Shown here: in pieces, positions 1 to 4,689 of the stretch | How the letters are laid out: every line of letters starts with the position of its first letter | Numbering within the stretch: position 1 is the first letter of the stretch | Source: Flavobacteriales bacterium | GTDB taxonomy: Bacteria > Bacteroidota > Bacteroidia > Flavobacteriales_D > Sanyastnellaceae | Reading direction: 5' to 3' | Assembly: GCA_015660615.1 (NCBI GenBank) | Contig: DQKQ01000143.1 | Coordinates: forward strand, 1-5,502 | DNA: 5,502 nucleotides | The notes under the pieces: generated by a model | Seen by the model: the letters and a program-made list of their open reading frames with translations, nothing else | What the model was told of the DNA's origin: nothing | Databases searched by the model: none | Position numbers and translations under genes: made by a program

Positions 1-582
1 TATTGGGCACTGGATGTGGGAAATGCGTTTCACGATATATTAGAGAACAGCAAGTCAGCCAGAAAAATAATGGATATGGTGCGTTTGATGGGCAAGCAGG
101 GAAACTTATCGTCATTATCTGTTAAAAGAGCCACATCTCCATTCATAAGTGTATTAGACGACGATATTCGTAATAGTGATTGGTATGATACCTTATTAGT
201 TCCACTACCAGATAATATGGGTGGTCCGATCCATTTTGGCCCTACATACGATGAATTAGAAAGTCTTTATGAAGCCGTAAATCAGCATTCCCAGCAAGTG
301 GTAGCCCATGGGCTTAATGCAAAACCCAAACTATTCCATGCCGTAATGCAATTCCCAATACCAATCAATAAAGAAGATTATGAAGGATACATTGCCGTAA
401 TGCCATATGAAAAGGGTAGTATATCTTTTAGTAATATGGCCTTATTAGAAATAACCGAAAGCGGCAGTGGTTCTTATTCATTAGGGCAACTATCACCATC
501 TTTTGGAGAAGAAGCGTTTAAGAAATGGGAAGAACTTAGGCCAGATATTAGATATCAAAGCATCAACAAGCGAATAATTTAA
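1..582 (+). CDS. Unrecognised protein, 5'-truncated by the window edge
   Basis: Frame 1 is open from the first base (YWALD precedes the GTG at 16), so the gene very probably begins upstream. The GTG at 16 has no Shine-Dalgarno sequence and should not be taken as the start. 193 residues are visible, ending at TAA 580-582. The sequence is soluble-looking, with no membrane segment, cysteine motif or signal peptide. It has an acidic middle (LDDDIRNSDWYD), a hydrophobic core of mixed strand and helix, and a Gly/Ser-rich stretch (ESGSGSYSLGQ) near residues 155-165, followed by a charged helix. I do not recognise the family. The gene ends tail-to-tail with the minus-strand gene at 579-797, their stops overlapping by 4 bp. 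Its last residues (QSINKR) recall the QSINKW tail of the cysteine proteins downstream, but it has no CxxC or CxC, so no homology is claimed. Confidence 0.8.
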   Translation, partial: YWALDVGNAFHDILENSKSARKIMDMVRLMGKQGNLSSLSVKRATSPFISVLDDDIRNSDWYDTLLVPLPDNMGGPIHFGPTYDELESLYEAVNQHSQQVVAHGLNAKPKLFHAVMQFPIPINKEDYEGYIAVMPYEKGSISFSNMALLEITESGSGSYSLGQLSPSFGEEAFKKWEELRPDIRYQSINKRII

Positions 583-797
583 GAATATAAACTTTCATGA
601 TCGCCATTCTGAAACAAAGTTTTAATTATAGTTACTTGTTCTTCTAACCGGCGTTCAAAATTGGAATAATCTACATCTACCACAGTATCTTCTCTCCATT
701 GATGTCCTGCCAACGCAACCCAAACCTCACCAACATACCATTCACATTGATAGTCTGGCTCAATAGTTATAGACCAGATTGTTAGGCTATCTTCCAT
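579..797 (-). CDS. Small hypothetical protein (72 aa)
   Basis: This is a 72-residue acidic protein without a recognised domain. The first half is rich in Trp, Tyr and Val and looks like beta strands (SLTIWSITI, EWYVGEVWVAL). The second half (FERRLEEQVTIIKTLF) looks like one amphipathic helix. It stands alone on the minus strand between two plus-strand genes. Its reality is supported by its exact fit: it fills the gap after the upstream gene, and the ATATAGTCA box preceding it begins 27 nt before its ATG, the same distance as for the divergent gene at 893. No Shine-Dalgarno sequence precedes the ATG. The bases just before it read TTATAAT, so initiation may be leaderless or nearly so, or the TATAGT within the shared box may be the -10 element with a leader of about 13 nt. 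Single cysteine, no membrane segment. Function unknown. Confidence 0.6.
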   Translation of the reverse strand: MEDSLTIWSITIEPDYQCEWYVGEVWVALAGHQWREDTVVDVDYSNFERRLEEQVTIIKTLFQNGDHESLYS

Positions 798-800
798 ATT

Positions 801-833
801 ATAACATTCGTTTTGTGACTATATTAATGTTAT
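801..833. repeat. 8-bp inverted repeat in the divergent intergenic region
   Basis: ATAACATT at 801-808 and AATGTTAT at 826-833 are perfect reverse complements separated by 17 bp. The repeat overlaps the putative minus-strand promoter and lies close to the start of the 72-residue gene. The centre-to-centre spacing of 25 bp is more like a dimeric operator than a terminator, and no T-run follows. An operator role is inference only. Confidence 0.35.
817..824 (-). promoter_or_regulatory. Putative promoter box for the 72-aa gene (shared box, minus arm)
   Basis: On the minus strand this reads ATATAGTC, then ACAAAA. It begins exactly 27 nt before the ATG at 797. Its mirror copy at 866-873 lies 27 nt before the ATG at 893. 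Over the 27 nt before each ATG the two arms match at 19 positions by my count. TATAGT resembles a -10 element and would give a short leader of about 13 nt. No convincing -35 is visible. Confidence 0.5.
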
Positions 834-865
834 GCCTCTTGTCTCCAAGACCTACAGAAAACTAC

Positions 866-873
866 ATATAGTC
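866..873 (+). promoter_or_regulatory. Putative promoter box for the cysteine-protein array (shared box, plus arm)
   Basis: ATATAGTC followed by seven A residues begins 27 nt before the ATG at 893 and is the mirror image of the box at 817-824. TATAGT (867-872) could be a -10 element. A second AT-rich box, ATATAAG, at 883-889 lies too close to the start codon for an ordinary -10 unless the transcript is leaderless. No good -35 is visible. Confidence 0.5.
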
Positions 874-892
874 AAAAAAACAATATAAGAGG

Positions 893-1135
893 ATGGGTAA
901 GATTCTTGACCGGTATCAAGATGATTTAGATAAAATTGTGTGTCATAAATGTAATAAACTTATAATGCTTGCAGATATGGGTAAAAAAGTTAATGAATTA
1001 ATGGAACGACTGATGGAAGGGAAAATGTTAGATACTACTGATCTTGAAACGCTAACGGAGTCCACTGTTAACTCAACATATTGTCAATGCCCAGATACAA
1101 TACCTAATAGTATAAATAAATGGGTGGTTGTCTGA
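893..1135 (+). CDS. Small CxxC/CxC putative metal-binding protein, copy 1 (80 aa)
   Basis: This is the first of three tandem related proteins. It has C17-H-K-C20 near the N-terminus, a charged and largely helical middle (residues 28-57, KKVNELMERLMEGKM), then C64-Q-C66 and the tail PNSINKWVVV. CxxC plus CxC gives four cysteines, enough for one structural zinc site formed by bringing the two ends together. This is inferred from the pattern; no known zinc-finger family is recognised. The ATG follows AGAGG with no spacer, which is unusually tight. An in-frame stop lies two codons upstream and no alternative start precedes the cysteines, so the ATG stands. It is the most diverged copy and lacks the AQEGVESF segment of copies 2 and 3. 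Its 3' end overlaps copy 2 by 16 bp, which suggests translational coupling. Confidence 0.8.
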   Translation: MGKILDRYQDDLDKIVCHKCNKLIMLADMGKKVNELMERLMEGKMLDTTDLETLTESTVNSTYCQCPDTIPNSINKWVVV

Positions 1136-1404
1136 AGAAAATTAATCCTGTGGACTACCTAAGACCTGTAGTGCGTTGTAACCGGTGTAATAAATATAAT
1201 GCCAACATTATCCCAGATCATGCTGAATTAGTCACTGCCATCGCCCAAGAAGGCGTAGAATCTTTCTTAGAATCTAATTTTGATTTAGATGATATGGCTA
1301 TCCGAGCATTACTACAAGAAAACATGGAGGCGATGCAAGAAATTGCAGAGGGGGATTTTTGTATCTGCACACTACCTCAATCTATTAATAAGTGGAAATT
1401 ATAA
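1120..1404 (+). CDS. Small CxxC/CxC putative metal-binding protein, copy 2 (94 aa)
   Basis: The order of elements matches its neighbours: C20-N-R-C23-N-K, a helical acidic middle containing AIAQEGVESF (residues 40-49), then FC81-I-C83, a proline and the tail QSINKWKL. A fifth cysteine (C4) is peculiar to this copy. The ATG at 1120 overlaps the end of copy 1 by 16 bp and has no clear Shine-Dalgarno sequence, so it may depend on ribosomes finishing copy 1. A later GTG at 1150 would leave only 9 residues before the CxxC, whereas the other copies have 15-16, which favours the ATG. A TATAAATA at 1111-1118 lies directly before this ATG but encodes the SINK tail of copy 1. It is too near the start to drive this gene unless initiation uses a later codon. 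Confidence 0.8.
   Translation: MGGCLKKINPVDYLRPVVRCNRCNKYNANIIPDHAELVTAIAQEGVESFLESNFDLDDMAIRALLQENMEAMQEIAEGDFCICTLPQSINKWKL
1243..1265 (+). repeat. 23-nt repeat shared by copies 2 and 3 of the cysteine-protein array (first unit)
   Basis: The 23 nt encoding the core of AQEGVESF recur at 1540-1562 with one mismatch, a synonymous C/T change at a third codon position. The surrounding DNA of the two genes is much more diverged. The segment therefore marks either recent duplication plus strong constraint, or local gene conversion. The shared protein segment lies about 22 residues after the CxxC in both copies. Confidence 0.75.
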
Positions 1405-1407
1405 ATA
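1400..1407 (+). promoter_or_regulatory. T4-late-type TATAAATA box before copy 3
   Basis: An exact TATAAATA spans the end and stop codon of copy 2, 21 nt before the preferred ATG of copy 3 (1429). In T4-like phages this octamer alone forms the late promoter, with transcription starting a few bases downstream; here that would give a leader of roughly 15-20 nt. An 8-mer in AT-rich DNA can occur by chance, so position is the main support. Confidence 0.4.
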
Positions 1408-1428
1408 ACTGGAGTGTCAAGTAAATAC

Positions 1429-1737
1429 ATGTCCAAGTCTATTGACGACTTTATTCCCGGGGATTGGGAACGTTGTGATGAATGTGGGCTGTATGATCCT
1501 GAAGATATATCTAATCATAAAAACCTTATGGAACATATTGCCCAAGAAGGTGTAGAATCTTTTATGGATGGAATATCTTTGGATGCATCTTCCATGTTGA
1601 AACTAAGAAACAGTCTTGAAGCACAAAAAGAAATCATCTCGGGTAAATATTGCTCTTGCGCCTTCCCTCATGCTATCAATAGATACCGTCTTTTTGACCG
1701 AGACAATAAGTATATAAGGGTGACCTCAACCACATAG
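1429..1737 (+). CDS. Small CxxC/CxC putative metal-binding protein, copy 3 (102 aa)
   Basis: Counting from the ATG at 1429, it has C16-D-E-C19-G, an acidic loop, HIAQEGVESF (36-45), a helical stretch, then YC75-S-C77-AFPHAINRYRLF. The INRY tail replaces the INKW of copies 1 and 2. A C-terminal extension of about 15 residues (DRDNKYIRVTSTT) is unique to this copy. An upstream in-frame GTG at 1414 would add five residues, but it sits inside the only Shine-Dalgarno-like element (GGAG 1411-1414) and would leave no spacer. The ATG lies 14 nt from GGAG, which is long. Starting there places the CxxC at residue 16, matching copy 1 (17), so the ATG is preferred with moderate confidence. There is a 24-bp gap from copy 2, so unlike copies 1 and 2 it is not coupled by overlap and may have its own promoter (1400-1407). 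Confidence 0.8.
   Translation: MSKSIDDFIPGDWERCDECGLYDPEDISNHKNLMEHIAQEGVESFMDGISLDASSMLKLRNSLEAQKEIISGKYCSCAFPHAINRYRLFDRDNKYIRVTSTT
1540..1562 (+). repeat. 23-nt repeat shared by copies 2 and 3 of the cysteine-protein array (second unit)
   Basis: This is the partner of 1243-1265, with 22 of 23 bases identical and in the same reading frame. It encodes the conserved AQEGVESF segment of copy 3. Confidence 0.75.
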
Positions 1738-1755
1738 TATTAGAGGCGAACCAAG

Positions 1756-2211
1756 ATGGTTAAAATTGAGATAACATGTAAAGAAGGATATGCAGCAAAG
1801 GAATACACCCGAGATGATGGCACATTGGCCTATTTCTTGAAGGGTCCAAATGCTGTAAGCAACGACCAAGGAGAAGTAGGACGATACGACATTCGTGGCA
1901 AGTTTGCAGGTAAGTTTAAGACTGCTGTAGGCTCTCGTAAGAGATTCGGTGTTCTGGATGGCAATAAGGCTAAAGAATACGCTAAAATCACCATTACTAC
2001 TCCTGATGGAGTCCACATCTTTATTGGCGACCTCGATGAGGGTCAAATGAGTGTTCAAGAACGCATTACCCTCGGTATGTGTCTCAACAACGCTACTGAA
2101 TTGATGGCTGCTACTGTCAGTCCTGATAATCAGCCACAGAATATGGTGAAGAATATCTTTGATTTGACCGATGAGTTGTATGCTGAATATAACAACCGCT
2201 ACATGGATTGA
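1756..2211 (+). CDS. Hypothetical protein (151 aa), probably well expressed
   Basis: This is a soluble, slightly acidic protein of 151 residues with no family I recognise. The N-terminal two thirds look beta-rich (VKIEITCKEGY, YFLKGPNAV, AKITITTPDGVHIFIGDL). The last third (ERITLGMCLNNATELMAA, NIFDLTDELYAEYNNRY) is helical. There is no membrane segment, signal peptide or cysteine motif. The ATG has AGAGG (1742-1746) nine nt upstream, a normal Shine-Dalgarno arrangement. Codon use differs from the neighbours: lysine is AAG eight times and AAA four times, and CGT, GGT and AAC are common. This bias typically marks abundant proteins, for example structural ones. It begins 18 bp after copy 3 and is probably co-transcribed with it. 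TATATAAG at 1711-1718 is a weak candidate for an additional promoter. A long minus-strand open frame across the gene is treated as a shadow. Confidence 0.75.
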   Translation: MVKIEITCKEGYAAKEYTRDDGTLAYFLKGPNAVSNDQGEVGRYDIRGKFAGKFKTAVGSRKRFGVLDGNKAKEYAKITITTPDGVHIFIGDLDEGQMSVQERITLGMCLNNATELMAATVSPDNQPQNMVKNIFDLTDELYAEYNNRYMD

Positions 2212-2249
2212 CCAATAGATTCAAATAAGTGCGCTGACCAAGAAGGTTC

Positions 2250-2414
2250 ATGCGCTTACAACTGGATTTAGGTTCCGAGAGGACTTTGGTCTTTGAGGAT
2301 TATTCTGATACAGACTATCTAAAGGTTAGTGTTGAAGATAGTCGTGGTGGGACCACCATCACACTTGGTTTAGTTAAACGAGAAAACATCAAAAGATTAG
2401 GACGCTCTGTTTGA
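2250..2414 (+). CDS. Small hypothetical protein (54 aa)
   Basis: An ATG at 2250 opens a 54-residue frame ending at TGA 2412-2414. The product reads as a two- or three-stranded beta unit (MRLQLDLGSERTLVFED, YLKVSVEDSRGGTTITLGLV) followed by a basic helix-like tail (KRENIKRLGRSV). Balanced composition and alternating hydrophobic residues make it look like a real protein. GAAGG sits three nt before the ATG, close but usable. It begins 38 bp after the 151-residue gene in the same direction and would be the last gene of the plus-strand block. Its 3' end overlaps the end of the minus-strand glycosyltransferase gene by 18 bp. No family recognised. The main doubt is its length. Confidence 0.6.
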   Translation: MRLQLDLGSERTLVFEDYSDTDYLKVSVEDSRGGTTITLGLVKRENIKRLGRSV

Positions 2415-3482
2415 GTAATAGTCCTCCAAGAATTGATCAATAATCTGGGCTACTTCTTTACTACCATCAACAACATTACTCCCGTTTCCTTCAATTGTAG
2501 AAGTTACCTTAGTTAATTTCTTGGCAGATACTTCCGACATGGCTATGGTGCAAGCATTATCATAATAATGGGAAGTTATTATAGAATTAAGTTCCCCTTC
2601 GACCTGCCCTTTCTCTGGAATGAGTATAATCGGTGCACCGATATGACAGGCTTCTCCAATAGTGCTGGCACCTGCAGAAGTTATCAAAAACCGACAATGT
2701 ATCATATCAGTAACAAAATGTTTCCCTGCAGGACAAATATCTACCAAATCATTATCAATTTCCACTGGCTCACCCCCTGCATACCATTTAATCCTACAAT
2801 CGTGTTGTTTCGCAAACTCTACGATTTCATCTAACTTATTGAGTAAACCGGCTCGATGATACACCATAATATAATTACTATCCTTTCCATCCCATACTAC
2901 GTTCTGCAACTCTTTCTTGATCGGTGGACCAACTAAGTGTGTATTACGCTTCTTGATTAATGATGTATCTGGCAATGCCTTGGCAATAATTGTAACATTG
3001 CTTTCAGGACAAATCATTTGATTTATTTTAGATAGTTTCATTTTGGCTAACTTATCTCCATTGGAACAACAATCGGGTAGGCGACAATGTGAAGAAAACG
3101 ACTGTTGATTATATAGAATTAAAGGGATATTGGCTAATTTTGCCGCCCGAGATAACAAGGGTTCATAATCAGAGATAACTAAATCATAGTTATTATCCTT
3201 GAGATACTTGGCCAAATCAATTATCTTGCCACGATTTTGGAAAAACCACTTTGGATAATAGAACATGGTGCGAGTAGCACTTGGGTTATTATGTTTATCA
3301 TATTGAATCCGGGGTGTGGGCAATTGAAATACACTGTGGCCTTCTTCAACTAATGGCTCTATTGCATGACAACAAGTAAAGAAAGTAATTTTATGGCCAG
3401 ACAACAACAAATATGGTGCCAACGTAACTGCTCGGGTAGAGTGACCCCTTCCCTCTCCTGCCAAACCATAAGCAATATTCAA
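2397..3482 (-). CDS. GT-B fold glycosyltransferase, MJ1255/MurG-like (361 aa)
   Basis: Likely transfers a sugar from a nucleotide-sugar donor to a lipid or glycan acceptor at the cytoplasmic face of the membrane. The N-terminus (GLAGEGRGHSTR, residues 6-17) is the glycine-rich first loop of the N-terminal GT-B domain and matches the GEGRGH start of MJ1255-type proteins. SDYEP (104-108) is a typical end-of-strand position. GPPI (185-188) starts the linker to the C-terminal domain, and ITSAGASTIGEA (267-278) followed by GAPIILIP is the donor-binding region of GT28/MurG-like enzymes. About 360 residues is the usual length. The start is TTG at 3482: AAAGGAGGT lies seven nt upstream and the family motif fits. 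The TTG overlaps the preceding TGA, giving tight coupling to the DUF2585-like gene. Donor and acceptor cannot be read from sequence. Confidence 0.88.
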   Translation of the reverse strand: MNIAYGLAGEGRGHSTRAVTLAPYLLLSGHKITFFTCCHAIEPLVEEGHSVFQLPTPRIQYDKHNNPSATRTMFYYPKWFFQNRGKIIDLAKYLKDNNYDLVISDYEPLLSRAAKLANIPLILYNQQSFSSHCRLPDCCSNGDKLAKMKLSKINQMICPESNVTIIAKALPDTSLIKKRNTHLVGPPIKKELQNVVWDGKDSNYIMVYHRAGLLNKLDEIVEFAKQHDCRIKWYAGGEPVEIDNDLVDICPAGKHFVTDMIHCRFLITSAGASTIGEACHIGAPIILIPEKGQVEGELNSIITSHYYDNACTIAMSEVSAKKLTKVTSTIEGNGSNVVDGSKEVAQIIDQFLEDYYSNRAS

Positions 3483-3931
3483 GAATAAACCTCCTTTCTG
3501 AAAGCCGCATACCCAATAACACTGACTACACCTATCACACCTGCTGTCATCAGTGCTTTTCTCACCTTATCAGCAAAGAAATCTTGATCTATAGGGGGTG
3601 GATGAATATAAAACACTAAAGCACCCAAGCCTAATAAAGATACTAACACTGGCATAGAAGCCCTTTTACCATCTAAGATTTTATCTATTATATAGAATCC
3701 TGCTGTCCCACTTATTGTATCACCTAAAATATTGCGGTAAGAATCCCCATCATATTTTCTCCAACCCAATTTTTGCCATTCAATAACGCCTATTGTATTT
3801 TCCCACACTTCAAATAAACTATGCAAAACAAAATATTGACCTACATTTAATAATCCTAAACTTCCAACTACTACCCCTGCGGTGAAATGTTGGATAGACC
3901 ACCAATCAAACATTGATTTATCTTCAATCAT
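3479..3931 (-). CDS. Membrane protein with DUF2585-like motifs (150 aa)
   Basis: This is a small polytopic membrane protein with four to five hydrophobic segments (about residues 13-28, 30-42, 68-82, 93-108 and 128-144). Polar motifs sit at the membrane edges: WWSIQHF (10-16), ExxWEN (41-45), YxGDSxxNxxGDT (60-72). From memory this order of H, E-x-W-E-N and Y-x-GDS-x-x-N-x-x-x-D matches bacterial DUF2585 (PF10755) proteins, whose function is unknown. The conserved acidic residues suggest an active or metal site rather than a simple pore. A GTG at 3940 is possible, but GGAG (3940-3943) lies eight nt before the ATG at 3931, so the ATG is chosen. It follows the histidine-rich membrane gene after 5 bp and overlaps the glycosyltransferase start by 4 bp, making a functional link among the three likely. 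Confidence 0.78.
   Translation of the reverse strand: MIEDKSMFDWWSIQHFTAGVVVGSLGLLNVGQYFVLHSLFEVWENTIGVIEWQKLGWRKYDGDSYRNILGDTISGTAGFYIIDKILDGKRASMPVLVSLLGLGALVFYIHPPPIDQDFFADKVRKALMTAGVIGVVSVIGYAAFRKEVYS
3489..3497 (-). promoter_or_regulatory. Strong ribosome-binding site deciding the TTG start of the glycosyltransferase
   Basis: On the minus strand this reads AAAGGAGGT, nearly a full complement to the 16S rRNA tail, seven nt before the TTG at 3482. It is the strongest Shine-Dalgarno sequence in the window. It probably compensates for the weak start codon and implies a bacterial host. Confidence 0.85.
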
Positions 3932-3936
3932 GGACT

Positions 3937-4269
3937 TCACTCCGGTTCATTAGCCCGTGCTATTTCAAATCTTTCACGGTCATAAAGAACGAAATGAGAG
4001 GTGCTGTAACTTAACCCCTGAGCGAACATTCCTAATAAACCACCCAACAACATAGAGTTAAACCACTTTTTGGGAGTGGGCCACAAATATAATATAGTTA
4101 ATCCAGTCAGCCCATATAGCCAATGATGGACATGCAGATACTTATTATCTCCGATCTCAATACGGAAGGACGGTAATAAATCTAAACCATAAATATGAGG
4201 GTGAATAACTTCGGCTGCAATAGATGTTACTGCTGCAGCAATAATAACTACGGGATAATTGATGTCCAT
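3937..4269 (-). CDS. Small histidine-rich membrane protein (110 aa)
   Basis: It has three predicted membrane segments (about residues 6-22, 51-63 and 72-90). The histidines sit at or near the segment ends: H23-P-H25 after the first, H46-V-H48-H49-W just before the second, and H92 after the third. Six histidines at the membrane boundary in 110 residues suggest metal coordination or catalysis, but the spacing does not match the full histidine-box set of fatty-acid desaturases or hydroxylases, and I do not recognise the family. The C-terminus is a short charged tail (YDRERFEIARANEPE) that would lie in the cytoplasm or periplasm. No Shine-Dalgarno sequence is visible before the ATG. A TATAAGTA box 22 nt upstream suggests a promoter in the 33-bp gap from the preceding gene. 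The DUF2585-like gene follows 5 bp downstream. Confidence 0.75.
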   Translation of the reverse strand: MDINYPVVIIAAAVTSIAAEVIHPHIYGLDLLPSFRIEIGDNKYLHVHHWLYGLTGLTILYLWPTPKKWFNSMLLGGLLGMFAQGLSYSTSHFVLYDRERFEIARANEPE

Positions 4270-4291
4270 AAAGTAAGTTGCGCTAAACGAC

Positions 4292-4299
4292 TACTTATA
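4292..4299 (-). promoter_or_regulatory. Candidate TATAAGTA late-type promoter before the membrane/glycosyltransferase genes
   Basis: On the minus strand this is TATAAGTA, one base from the T4 late consensus, ending 22 nt before the ATG at 4269. It lies in the only gap of any size (33 bp) within the minus-strand block, so it could let the three envelope-type genes be expressed separately. The same octamer recurs at 5474-5481 before the first gene of the block. Confidence 0.35.
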
Positions 4300-4302
4300 C
4301 TT

Positions 4303-4689
4303 TCATTCTTCTTCTAAACTGGTCCACAAAAAGTGGACAGCCTGTGAAGGTTGTTGAAGTCCCATGCCCATAGCAGACTTTATGATGACGCCTAAGATTT
4401 CATCACACTTCTTAAGGGTGGCACTAAGATTTTTAAATCCAACCATACCTACTATATCTAAAACTGTATAATTACGTCCTTGTTGATCTGTAATCAAGTC
4501 TCTACGGTATTGTAAATCATGAGTTAGACAAAACCCTTCAATACTAACAGTTAAAGGAGATATATCTGTTTCTTCATCATCAAAGACTACTAAACGCAAC
4601 AGAAAACCATCAGGTTCTTGATTGTTATCAGAAAACTGCTGTAAAGCAGTATCTAAATCCAAAGATTGGGCAATAGGTTCTTCATCCAT
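4303..4689 (-). CDS. Hypothetical acidic protein (128 aa)
   Basis: This is an acidic soluble protein of 128 residues. It has an acidic, probably flexible N-terminus (MDEEPIAQSLDLDTALQQF), a beta-rich core (DGFLLRLVVFDDEE, LTVSIEGFCL), and a helical C-terminal third (SATLKKCDEILGVIIKSAMGMG) ending in LEEE. It contains two cysteines without a metal-binding pattern and no membrane segment. The ATG overlaps the previous gene's 3' end by 8 bp, and GGTGA (4696-4700) lies six nt upstream, so the two genes are translationally coupled. Their products may act together. Two adjacent small acidic proteins in a phage-like block can be structural or assembly factors, but nothing here establishes that. No family recognised. 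Confidence 0.75.
   Translation of the reverse strand: MDEEPIAQSLDLDTALQQFSDNNQEPDGFLLRLVVFDDEETDISPLTVSIEGFCLTHDLQYRRDLITDQQGRNYTVLDIVGMVGFKNLSATLKKCDEILGVIIKSAMGMGLQQPSQAVHFLWTSLEEE

Noticed and set aside
560..582. QSINKR end of the first gene as evidence for a fourth member of the cysteine family
   Set aside because: No CxxC or CxC occurs in that protein; a five-residue match is not enough.
1111..1118. TATAAATA as a promoter for copy 2
   Set aside because: It ends one base before the ATG, so a transcript from it would start inside the gene, and the bases are explained as codons of the SINK tail of copy 1.
1726..2058. 110-residue minus-strand open frame with hydrophobic content, and a 62-residue one inside it at 1830-2018
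   Set aside because: They lie opposite the 151-residue gene, which has a good ribosome site and coherent codon use; the hydrophobic, Ser/Cys-rich translation is typical of an antisense shadow.
2346..2357. GGTGG/CCACC inverted repeat as a terminator of the plus-strand block
   Set aside because: The loop is only about two bases at full pairing, no T-run follows, and it encodes RGGTT of the 54-residue frame.
2568..2859. Two plus-strand open frames inside the glycosyltransferase gene
   Set aside because: The minus-strand gene has clear family motifs across this stretch; the plus-strand products show no domain and no ribosome site.
3937..4269. Desaturase or hydroxylase assignment from the HVHH motif
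   Set aside because: The three separate histidine boxes with typical spacing are absent and the protein is far too short.
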